A DNA stretch of 5,127 nt from Treponema sp. (lineage in GTDB: Bacteria > Spirochaetota > Spirochaetia > Treponematales > Breznakiellaceae), in the NCBI GenBank assembly GCA_031266255.1, contig JAISBK010000146.1, positions 1-5,127 on the forward strand, in the 5' to 3' direction. Every line of letters starts with the position of its first letter. The stretch's first letter is position 1. The position numbers and the translations under genes are program-made. Shown piece after piece: positions 1 to 5,127 of this stretch. The notes under the pieces were generated by a model that was given only the letters and a program-made list of their open reading frames with translations, was not told the DNA's origin and made no database searches.

Positions 1-894
1 TCTACCCTCAACCTCCAAGTCCAAAAATTGAATACCATCAGCATCAACCTCAAAGATGCGGTCAAAAAATCCTTCAGCGATGTTGCCGAGATTGTCAGTC
101 AAATGAATTCCGTACAAAACGAAGCAGACTCCCAAATAACCATGGTCGCCGTAACCACCGATTCTACCAAACGCATTGTCAGCCATATCAATGACCTTGA
201 TGGAGCTATTCACACCCAAGCCACTAATATCGTCCAGTCCTCTATTCGTTCCACGGTCAATCATTCTGCCAACCTAACCGAAAACCTTACCGGTCTCTCC
301 CAAACTGGGCAACAGATTATCCAACGCTTAGGCGAGGAATACCGGCTGATAGCCCAGCGGTCTGGGTCATTGAAGGCAGCGAACCAGATGATAGCGAACA
401 TGGCCGCGGAGACGAATATCCTGGCGATGAATGCGGCCATAGAAGCTGCGCACGCCGGGGAATCGGGGAGAGGGTTTGCCGTGGTAGCCAGTGAGATACG
501 GAAGATGGCCGAATCTTCGGCTCGGGAATCATCGGCGATTGATGGGGAGATAAAGAACATGGAACGAGCCATAGCAAAGATGGAGCATGCGTCGGGGGAT
601 ACGACTGGTTTGATGGAGGCGATATTCAAAGGGATACACGAGATGGAAGGGATGTTTCATACGATTAAACAGGCGGTAGAGGAACAGGTGGTGGGGAGTA
701 CGCAGATCCTAGAAGCCTTGAAAATCATACAAGACAAGACCGATGTAATTCAGGAAGATTCCCAGGGGATAAAGAAGGAGAGTAAGGACATCTACGAGGG
801 AGTAGAGCACTTGAAGGAAGTATCCGAGGAGGTACGGAACCGGGTATCGAGTGTATTGACGGCGAGCAAGAACATTTATGGATGTGGTTCCTAA
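1..894 (+). CDS. Methyl-accepting chemotaxis protein, C-terminal part (5' end outside window)
   Basis: Cytoplasmic signalling part of a chemoreceptor, which passes ligand occupancy to the CheA-CheW complex and is adapted by CheR/CheB methylation. The frame is open from base 1, so the TTG at 28 is not a credible start and the sensor, membrane and HAMP portions lie upstream. Of 297 visible residues, 137-160 form the highly conserved hairpin tip (ETNILAMNAAIEAAHAGE, then SGRGFAVV), the CheA/CheW contact region. Long heptad-like helices flank it on both sides. The protein ends in NIYGCGS without a CheR-tethering pentapeptide of the NWETF kind. HINDL and QSSI at about residues 63-81 correspond to segments usual in spirochaete receptors, but the stretch from about 80 to 100 is divergent and looks somewhat shorter than I would expect. 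Codon usage changes sharply near codons 111-120. The ligand cannot be judged. A 19-bp hairpin follows the TAA at once. Confidence 0.95.
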   Translation, partial: STLNLQVQKLNTISINLKDAVKKSFSDVAEIVSQMNSVQNEADSQITMVAVTTDSTKRIVSHINDLDGAIHTQATNIVQSSIRSTVNHSANLTENLTGLSQTGQQIIQRLGEEYRLIAQRSGSLKAANQMIANMAAETNILAMNAAIEAAHAGESGRGFAVVASEIRKMAESSARESSAIDGEIKNMERAIAKMEHASGDTTGLMEAIFKGIHEMEGMFHTIKQAVEEQVVGSTQILEALKIIQDKTDVIQEDSQGIKKESKDIYEGVEHLKEVSEEVRNRVSSVLTASKNIYGCGS

Positions 895-896
895 GA

Positions 897-937
897 TTCA
901 ATGGAAAAAGCGGCTATAAGCCGCTTTTTCCATTGAA
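897..937. terminator. Bidirectional intrinsic terminator hairpin
   Basis: A perfect 19-bp inverted repeat (897-915 with 919-937) with a 3-base ATA loop. The GC core AGCGGCT/AGCCGCT is flanked by A5 on the left and T5 on the right, so each strand yields a GC-rich hairpin followed by a U run. It begins two bases after the chemoreceptor stop codon and lies 41 bases beyond the stop of the convergent flavodoxin gene, so it probably ends transcription from both sides. The rest of the gap to 978 shows only a self-complementary GCATGCATGC at 940-949. Confidence 0.9.
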
Positions 938-978
938 CCGCATGCATGCAAGGGTCTTACCCAGAAGCCCCCAAACTC

Positions 979-1410
979 CTAGCCTACCAGCCGTTTCCCC
1001 AGTTCATAACAAGCATTGAGCGCTTCTTCTGATGGTTCAAGTTGGGTGATAATTCCCGATCCATCAACCTGGGCTCCAAGCCCTTTCATTCGTTCTACCC
1101 AATCCTGCATCCACTTGCCTTCACCCCAGTCGTAAGAACCAAATAATCCCAAGGCTTTACCTCCTACGTCGCCAGAACCTAACGATACGATGAATGGTTC
1201 CATCTCACTTTCTTCAAGGATCTCATCCCCCATCGCGGGGCAACCAAAGGCTAATACATCAGCCCCTTTTACCAAATCAGCCGAGGCTTCTCCTACGGGT
1301 TTGAGCACCACTTCGCCCCCCCCTCCTTCACTGGCCCCTTTGGCCACTGATTTTGCCATGGTCTCGGTATTACCGGATCCACTCCAATAGACAATGACTA
1401 TTTTTTTCAT
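979..1410 (-). CDS. Short-chain flavodoxin (143 aa)
   Basis: Small soluble FMN-binding electron carrier that can replace ferredoxin in low-potential transfer. The FMN phosphate loop is SGSGNT at residues 10-15, directly after beta-strand 1 (KKIVIVYW). The 50s loop is GCPAMGDE at 56-63 followed by LEESEMEPF, and the 90s loop is GSYDWGEGKWM at 91-101, where Tyr93/Trp95 sit in the isoalloxazine-stacking region. These closely match the Clostridium beijerinckii type, and 143 aa is normal for the short-chain class, which lacks the extra loop of long-chain flavodoxins. The ATG at 1410 is supported by AGGAG (1417-1421) six bases upstream. Residues 29-32 are four glycines encoded over a G8 run, about one residue longer than the same turn in the clostridial protein. 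It lies 60 bases downstream of a small membrane-protein gene on the same strand; co-transcription is possible but unproven. The natural partner is not identifiable here. Confidence 0.95.
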   Translation of the reverse strand: MKKIVIVYWSGSGNTETMAKSVAKGASEGGGGEVVLKPVGEASADLVKGADVLAFGCPAMGDEILEESEMEPFIVSLGSGDVGGKALGLFGSYDWGEGKWMQDWVERMKGLGAQVDGSGIITQLEPSEEALNACYELGKRLVG

Positions 1411-1422
1411 CGTCAGCTCCTA

Positions 1423-1459
1423 TTAGTTAGTTAGAATATACATAATTAGCTACAACTAA
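1423..1459. repeat. TTAG/CTAA motif cluster in flavodoxin leader
   Basis: Three head-to-tail TTAG units (1423-1434) are followed by an inverted pair, TTAG at 1446-1449 and CTAA at 1456-1459, separated by six bases. All lie within about 50 bases upstream of the flavodoxin start, just before its ribosome binding site. This could be a regulator site, or simply an AT-rich leader with a short tandem repeat. TTAG/CTAA half-sites recall DtxR-family metal-regulator operators, but the match to the full 19-base DtxR consensus is only partial. Confidence 0.3.
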
Positions 1460-1470
1460 CATAGCACTTC

Positions 1471-1641
1471 TTATTCATTTAGGGAAGACCCGGAACGCCC
1501 CATTTTTTGAGAACAGCAGGAAGGGCCTCGTCTTCCTTTATGAAAAAGGGGAGCAAGGGTTCTCACCAGCCATACTCCCAAAAATGCAGTGGCTAAAACA
1601 ATCAGCACTATAATAAGTCCAACTTCAACAAAACCAGTCAT
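1471..1641 (-). CDS. Small single-pass membrane protein (56 aa), function unknown
   Basis: I do not recognise this protein with confidence. From the chosen start, residues about 5-33 form one hydrophobic segment (VEVGLIIVLIVLATAFLGVW, then LVRTLAPLF). A basic, probably cytoplasmic tail HKGRRGPSCCSQK with an adjacent cysteine pair follows, ending in a Ser-rich stretch. The ATG at 1641 is preferred because AAGGAAG (1648-1654) lies six bases upstream. An alternative ATG at 1698 in the same frame would add 19 residues but has no convincing ribosome binding site, and a candidate promoter overlaps that region. The single membrane span with a short Cys-bearing tail is reminiscent of FeoB-associated Cys-rich membrane proteins, but those usually carry more cysteines and no feoB is visible, so that is only a guess. 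It precedes the flavodoxin gene on the same strand. Confidence 0.6.
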   Translation of the reverse strand: MTGFVEVGLIIVLIVLATAFLGVWLVRTLAPLFHKGRRGPSCCSQKMGRSGSSLNE

Positions 1642-1663
1642 AAAAAACTTCCTTATAATTCCT

Positions 1664-1692
1664 AGTATCGAACCTATTTGAGGATAAGGCAA
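1664..1692 (-). promoter_or_regulatory. Candidate sigma-70-type promoter for small membrane protein gene
   Basis: On the minus strand, TTGCCT (1687-1692) and GATACT (1664-1669) are separated by 17 bases. Each matches 4 of 6 consensus bases. Transcription would begin about 15 bases before the ATG at 1641, leaving just enough leader for its ribosome binding site, which also argues against the upstream ATG at 1698. Confidence 0.3.
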
Positions 1693-1705
1693 CTTCATCT
1701 CTGGC

Positions 1706-1735
1706 TTGATTAAGGATTCTCTCCCAGGGTATGCT
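1706..1735 (+). promoter_or_regulatory. Candidate sigma-70-type promoter for CNNM-DUF362 operon
   Basis: TTGATT (1706-1711) and TATGCT (1730-1735) are spaced by 18 bases, each with 4 of 6 consensus matches. The site lies 28 bases before the ATG at 1764 in the divergent gap between the small membrane-protein gene and the CNNM gene. Motifs this weak occur by chance, so the support is mainly positional. Confidence 0.25.
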
Positions 1736-1763
1736 GTTCTTATGAGCTACTATAAGGAAAAGA

Positions 1764-3071
1764 ATGGATTCTTTTAGTATGGGAAGTATCATAGGACTGG
1801 GGGGCTTGCTCCTCTGTTCGGCATTTTTTTCAGCGTGCGAAACTGCTTTTTCCTCAGTAAATCGGATTAAACTCAAAAACATGGTCGCCCAGGGGCATAA
1901 ACGAGCGGCATTGGCACTTAGGTTGACGGAACAATACGATAAACTTCTCTCTACCGTGCTCATTGGGAATAATATCGTCAATATCGCTTGTTCGGCCTTG
2001 ACAACCCTCTTGTTTGTCCGCTTGTTCGGTACTATGGGGGTGAGTCTAGCCACGATGGTAACCACCGTGGCCGTGCTCATGGTGGGAGAAATAACCCCTA
2101 AGACCCTTGCTAAGGAAGCCCCTGAAACATTCGCGCTATTTTCCGCTCCTGTTTTGCGGGTTTTGATCCGCATCCTTGCTCCGATCAACTGGCTGACTAG
2201 TACATGGAAAAAGTGGATCCTCAAGGTGTTTAAGATAACCGGGAACCGCTCGGTTACCGAAGCAGAGCTGTTAACCTTTGTGGAAGAGGTGCGCCAGGAA
2301 GGGGGCATCAACGAAGGGGAAGAGGACATGATCCGCCAAGCCATTGAGTTTGATGATATCACCGCCCATGATATTTTTACCCCACGGATTGATGTGGTTG
2401 CCGTATCCCAATCCGAATCAACGGAAAGTATCGACCGGAAATTCTGTGCTACCGGGTATTCCCGGCTACCGGTGTATGAGGATTCGATTGATAACATCAT
2501 CGGGGTTATGCTCTTAAAGGATTTTCATCATCAGGTTATCGGTCAAAAGCAGCTGCTGAAAAGTATCATCAAACCTGTGGTATTTATCACCCAGTCCGTG
2601 AAGATTTCAAAACTCCTTAAAACCTTGCAGGCGAAAAAATCCCACATGGCCGTCCTGGTGGACGAATTCGGGGGGACTATGGGGATTATTACTATAGAAG
2701 ACATCATCGAAGAATTGGTCGGTGAAATCTGGGACGAACACGATGAAGTGGTTAAACCAATAAGTAAGGTGAATTCTCGGACCTATACGGTATTGGGTAA
2801 TACGAATCTGGAAGATATGTTTGAATTTTTTGCCCTCGTTGCTCCTTTGTCCCAGGAACGAGATGAAAAGAACACATTAGCCCCAGAAGACGCCCCCTAT
2901 CATCGGCATACCACGGTGGGTAATTGGGTAATTGAACAACTAGGCGGGGTTCCCCGGGAAGGAGAGTATTGTCAGGTGCAGCACATGGTTATTACGGTTT
3001 CAAAAGTGGTTCATCACCGGATACTGGAATTGACGGTTACCCTGCCGGAAGAACCCATAGGTGGAGCATAA
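1764..3071 (+). CDS. CNNM/CorC (HlyC/TlyC-type) membrane protein with CBS pair
   Basis: Integral membrane protein of the CNNM/CorC family, tied to Mg2+ (or other divalent cation) efflux and often annotated as 'hemolysin'. In its 435 residues, the N-terminal DUF21/CNNM domain (about 5-160) has several hydrophobic segments and the family motifs FSACETAFS (22-30), LIGNNIVNIA (66-75) and GEITPKTLAKEAPE (108-121). A cytoplasmic linker with MIRQAIEFDDITAHDIFTPR (189-208) leads into two CBS motifs (about 205-325), which bind nucleotide such as ATP in this family. The second ends in the typical DEFGGTMGIITIEDIIEELV (300-319). The C-terminal CorC_HlyC domain (about 335-428) carries a polar segment around 362-382 before the usual TVGNWVIEQLGGVPREGE. 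The ATG at 1764 is supported by AAGGA (1754-1758) five bases upstream. The next gene starts one base after its stop. Haemolytic activity should not be inferred from the name. Confidence 0.93.
   Translation: MDSFSMGSIIGLGGLLLCSAFFSACETAFSSVNRIKLKNMVAQGHKRAALALRLTEQYDKLLSTVLIGNNIVNIACSALTTLLFVRLFGTMGVSLATMVTTVAVLMVGEITPKTLAKEAPETFALFSAPVLRVLIRILAPINWLTSTWKKWILKVFKITGNRSVTEAELLTFVEEVRQEGGINEGEEDMIRQAIEFDDITAHDIFTPRIDVVAVSQSESTESIDRKFCATGYSRLPVYEDSIDNIIGVMLLKDFHHQVIGQKQLLKSIIKPVVFITQSVKISKLLKTLQAKKSHMAVLVDEFGGTMGIITIEDIIEELVGEIWDEHDEVVKPISKVNSRTYTVLGNTNLEDMFEFFALVAPLSQERDEKNTLAPEDAPYHRHTTVGNWVIEQLGGVPREGEYCQVQHMVITVSKVVHHRILELTVTLPEEPIGGA
3060..3066 (+). promoter_or_regulatory. Ribosome binding site that sets the DUF362 start
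   Basis: GGTGGAG lies inside the last codons of the CNNM gene, with GGAG ending six bases before the ATG at 3073. This favours ATG 3073 over the in-frame GTG at 3061, which is itself part of this site. The arrangement suggests that ribosomes finishing the upstream gene reinitiate here. Confidence 0.7.
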
Positions 3072-3072
3072 G

Positions 3073-4182
3073 ATGTCCCCGGGGAAAAGAGAAAAACACG
3101 AGATACTGGTGACCTATGGGGATAAGCCGGAACTCATGGCGTTTCAGCTTGCAGAAGCCGCAGGGCTTGCAGAACGGATAGGAGACCGGCATAAACGGGT
3201 GGGACTCAAGCCGAACCTGGTGGTTGCCCAGCCTGCATCTGAAGGGGCCACCACCCATCCTGAGATTGTCCGAGGGCTTATCGAGTATTTGCAACACCAA
3301 GGCTTTACCCATCTTTCGATCCTGGAAGGTTCCTGGGTAGGGGAACGGACAGAGGATGCATTCAGTGTATGCGGGTACCGAAAGCTCGCTGCAGATACCG
3401 GGGTAGAACTCGTTGATACGCAACAAGACCGTAGCCAAACCTATGATTGCCGGGGAATGTATCTGGCAATCTGTGACCGTGCCTTGGCAGTGGATTTTAT
3501 GATCAACCTACCGGTCTTGAAGGGTCATTGTCAGACGCATTTGACCTGTGCCCTTAAAAACACGAAGGGCCTCATCCCCAATCAGGAGAAGCGGCGGTTT
3601 CATACCTTGGGTCTTCATAAGCCCATAGCCCATCTTAACACCCGGATCCGCAGTGATTTTATCCTGGTGGACGGCATTTGCGGGGACTTGGATTTTGAGG
3701 AAGGGGGCAATCCGGTTCCTGCAGGGCGTATGGCAGCGGCCTATGACCCGGTGCTCATCGACACCTGGGCCGCCGCGCAACTGGGGTATACGGTAGGAGA
3801 GATTCCCTACCTGGTCATGGCAGAACGCCTGGGGATTGGTACTACGGATCTCAGCCAAGCATTGATTCGGGAGCTTTCCGATCCCATCCCCATAGACCGG
3901 AAGCTAATCCGGCCAGGGCTTAAGGTCAAGCAACTTACCTCCTTTATTCAGGAGGATCGGGCCTGCAGCGCCTGTTATGCGGCCCTGGTTTTTGCCCTTT
4001 CCCGTATGAGTGAACATGAACGCCTGCACCTTCCCAGGCCAATTAGCATAGGTCAAGGCTTTAATGGGAAAAAGGACGCCTTGGGGGCGGGGAACTGTAC
4101 CAGGGAATTTGCTCAATTCCTAGGGGGGTGTCCTCCTCATGCGCTTGATGTACTGAATTTTCTACGGCAGCAGCTTTTATGA
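3073..4182 (+). CDS. DUF362-domain protein with C-terminal four-cysteine region (369 aa)
   Basis: Recognised as a DUF362 family protein; the family's biochemical role is not settled, and members often carry ferredoxin-like Fe-S domains. Typical motifs are GLKPNLV (44-50), TTHPEIVRGL (60-69), LEGSWVG (84-90), FMINLPVLKGH (142-152) and the core THLTCALKNTKGLIP (155-169), followed by a His-rich RFHTLGLHKPIAHLN (175-189) and a VDGICGDLDFEEGGNPV segment (199-215). No signal peptide or membrane segment is apparent, so it is probably cytoplasmic. Instead of a standard CxxCxxCxxxC ferredoxin motif, the C-terminus has C298-x2-C301, GNC342 and GC353PP, a spacing that could bind one metal cluster. The start at 3073 is chosen for its ribosome binding site; a GTG at 3061 would add four residues and overlap the CNNM gene. 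One base separates it from the CNNM stop, implying coupled translation. A hairpin follows the TGA. Confidence 0.85.
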   Translation: MSPGKREKHEILVTYGDKPELMAFQLAEAAGLAERIGDRHKRVGLKPNLVVAQPASEGATTHPEIVRGLIEYLQHQGFTHLSILEGSWVGERTEDAFSVCGYRKLAADTGVELVDTQQDRSQTYDCRGMYLAICDRALAVDFMINLPVLKGHCQTHLTCALKNTKGLIPNQEKRRFHTLGLHKPIAHLNTRIRSDFILVDGICGDLDFEEGGNPVPAGRMAAAYDPVLIDTWAAAQLGYTVGEIPYLVMAERLGIGTTDLSQALIRELSDPIPIDRKLIRPGLKVKQLTSFIQEDRACSACYAALVFALSRMSEHERLHLPRPISIGQGFNGKKDALGAGNCTREFAQFLGGCPPHALDVLNFLRQQLL

Positions 4183-4184
4183 CG

Positions 4185-4216
4185 GTTTACCAACCCTAAA
4201 CTAAGGGTTGGTAAAC
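4185..4216. terminator. Inverted repeat between convergent genes, possible terminator
   Basis: A perfect 13-bp stem (4185-4197 with 4204-4216) with the 6-base loop AAACTA begins two bases after the DUF362 stop and lies 34 bases from the stop of the convergent export-protein gene. Its position fits a shared terminator. However, neither strand has a run of T after the stem, so it may instead act as an mRNA 3' stabiliser or be part of a dispersed repeat. Nothing else stands out in 4217-4250. Confidence 0.5.
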
Positions 4217-4250
4217 TATCGTATACCGCAGGAACAGTACCCGTGGTTTG

Positions 4251-5127
4251 TCAGAATACGCCGGTAATTGCAAAAATTGAGAGGGTAGCGGAAATGATGG
4301 ATAAGACGGTGGTAATAATCGGCCCGAATTGATTAAATTTCGCTGAGAAGGTATTGGTCGGTACCGAGATCATTGATTCTGGGGGAATATTTTCAGACAT
4401 AGCTAGACGTTTATTATTCATATCGGTTATAGTTATTCCCCGTCCGTTGTTTAAAAGATCATCCCGTCCTCCTGCAAGGTTGATATAGTAATCCGCTTTC
4501 CGATCCGGCACATAGGGATAACGCCCTGGAGCTTTCACTGCTCCGCTGACTAGGACAAAATATTGGCGGAAAGGAATGATAATAGTATCACCGTTTTCAA
4601 GGGCGACATCTTTGGAAAAATCATTACTATATAAGAAGGGACGTACATCAATGGGAAGCTGTCGTTCCCCTCGGATGATATAGACATTGGCCAGATCTGA
4701 GACCGCAGTGAATCGGGCACGTATGTTCCTTATCGCATTACCAAGGGTTTCCCCTTGATAGAAAGGGTATTCCATTTTTGAGGTTCCCTCAATTTCTGCG
4801 TTGGTTTCTTCTACTGCAGTGGTACTGCGTTCTTGAGAAATCGCGCCTTCAAAAAAGGCAACTGGTCGATTTATTGCTTTATTCCCGATAGAGATAGTAT
4901 CCCTATCTTCAAGGGTTAAGGATGCGTTTTCTTTATAGGAGGCAAATTTGGTTTCCCCAGGAATTCCTTCAAGCGTATTGATCCTGGACACCCGGATCAA
5001 CTCTGGATCTGCGTTGAGGGTGAATCCGTCGCCGTAATAGGAAACCAGTTCTTTGAGGGATTCTCCTGAGAGCAGTTCATAGGTACCTGGTCTGAAGACT
5101 TCTCCTGCAATGGTGACGATACGTCCT
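4251..5127 (-). CDS. SLBB-domain polysaccharide export-type protein, C-terminal part (5' end outside window)
   Basis: Part of a capsule or exopolysaccharide export protein of the Wza/polysaccharide-export class. The frame stays open to the window edge, so the TTG at 5000 is not the start; 291 residues are visible. Residues 4-46 (VTIAGEVFRPGTYELLSGES, then LKELVSYYGDGF) are one SLBB beta-grasp repeat. A second, weaker unit may lie around 88-160, and VLVSGAVKAPGRYPYVPDRK (191-210) followed by INLAGG (215-220) is a clear later one. ENGDTIIIPF (177-186) is the strand pattern that typically precedes a new SLBB unit. The C-terminus, about 268-291, is a hydrophobic helix (GPIITTVLSIISATLSIFAI, then TGVF) running to the last residue. 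In Wza the C-terminal helix forms the outer-membrane pore; whether this one does so, or is an inner-membrane anchor, is open. Signal peptide and lipobox, if any, are outside the window. It converges on the DUF362 operon and appears unrelated to it. Confidence 0.85.
   Translation of the reverse strand, partial: GRIVTIAGEVFRPGTYELLSGESLKELVSYYGDGFTLNADPELIRVSRINTLEGIPGETKFASYKENASLTLEDRDTISIGNKAINRPVAFFEGAISQERSTTAVEETNAEIEGTSKMEYPFYQGETLGNAIRNIRARFTAVSDLANVYIIRGERQLPIDVRPFLYSNDFSKDVALENGDTIIIPFRQYFVLVSGAVKAPGRYPYVPDRKADYYINLAGGRDDLLNNGRGITITDMNNKRLAMSENIPPESMISVPTNTFSAKFNQFGPIITTVLSIISATLSIFAITGVF

Noticed and set aside
28..30. TTG at 28 as the start of the chemoreceptor gene
   Set aside because: The frame is open to base 1 with coding-like sequence, and no ribosome binding site precedes the TTG. 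A receptor of this type also needs upstream sensor or HAMP sequence.
261..629. Two minus-strand open frames opposite the chemoreceptor gene (261-629 and 317-577)
   Set aside because: Their content mirrors the Ala- and Ile-rich conserved receptor segment on the other strand, and neither has a ribosome binding site or family motif that I can see.
940..949. Self-complementary GCATGCATGC in the gap after the terminator
   Set aside because: It is too short and simple to assign as an operator or attachment site, and no second copy was noticed in the window.
1190..1390. A 66-codon plus-strand open frame opposite the flavodoxin gene
   Set aside because: Its Pro/Ser-rich product is the reverse reading of the Gly-rich flavodoxin, with no independent support.
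1625..2500. A 291-codon open frame on the minus strand, opposite the 5' half of the CNNM gene
   Set aside because: It is Ser/Thr/Arg/Val-rich with no recognisable motif, and it overlaps a gene with strong family motifs on the other strand. It is best explained as an antisense shadow.
3037..4116. Minus-strand open frames opposite the DUF362 gene (3037-3438, 3508-3858, 3904-4116)
   Set aside because: All lie within a well-supported plus-strand gene and show no domain motif; the codon pattern belongs to the DUF362 frame.
4998..5000. TTG at 5000 (minus strand) as the start of the export-protein gene
   Set aside because: The same frame continues upstream to 5126 through a clear SLBB repeat, so the TTG is an internal Leu codon.

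Overview
The window is most likely from a spirochaete, probably a Treponema of the mid-GC, termite-gut type. This is inferred from the style of the chemoreceptor signalling domain, the Clostridium/Treponema-type short flavodoxin and the roughly balanced base composition; no rRNA or other marker is present to fix the taxon. All protein calls come from recognising motifs by eye.

Layout. Positions 1-894 (+) hold the C-terminal 297 residues of a methyl-accepting chemotaxis protein whose start lies outside the window. A perfect 19-bp hairpin (897-937) separates it from a convergent minus-strand pair: a 56-residue single-pass membrane protein (1471-1641) followed by a short-chain flavodoxin (979-1410). 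The 122-bp gap at 1642-1763 is divergent and carries plausible promoters for both sides. On the plus strand, a CNNM/CorC-type membrane protein with CBS domains (1764-3071) is followed after one base by a DUF362 protein with a four-cysteine C-terminal region (3073-4182); the two look translationally coupled. A second hairpin (4185-4216) lies between this operon and a convergent minus-strand gene for an SLBB-domain polysaccharide-export-type protein (4251-5127), whose N-terminus is outside the window.

How the genes relate. Only CNNM-DUF362 (coupled) and small membrane protein-flavodoxin (co-directional, 60-bp gap) look like units. The flavodoxin and the cysteine-bearing DUF362 protein both suggest low-potential redox chemistry in an anaerobe, but nothing links them directly. 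No mobile element, CRISPR array, RNA gene or recognisable defence system was seen, and no gene-free stretch exceeds 300 bases.

Most worth a second look: an abrupt change of codon usage inside the chemoreceptor gene near 331-360, the CxxC...GNC...GCPP cysteine pattern in the DUF362 protein, a G8 tract in the flavodoxin gene, and clustered TTAG/CTAA motifs upstream of the flavodoxin.
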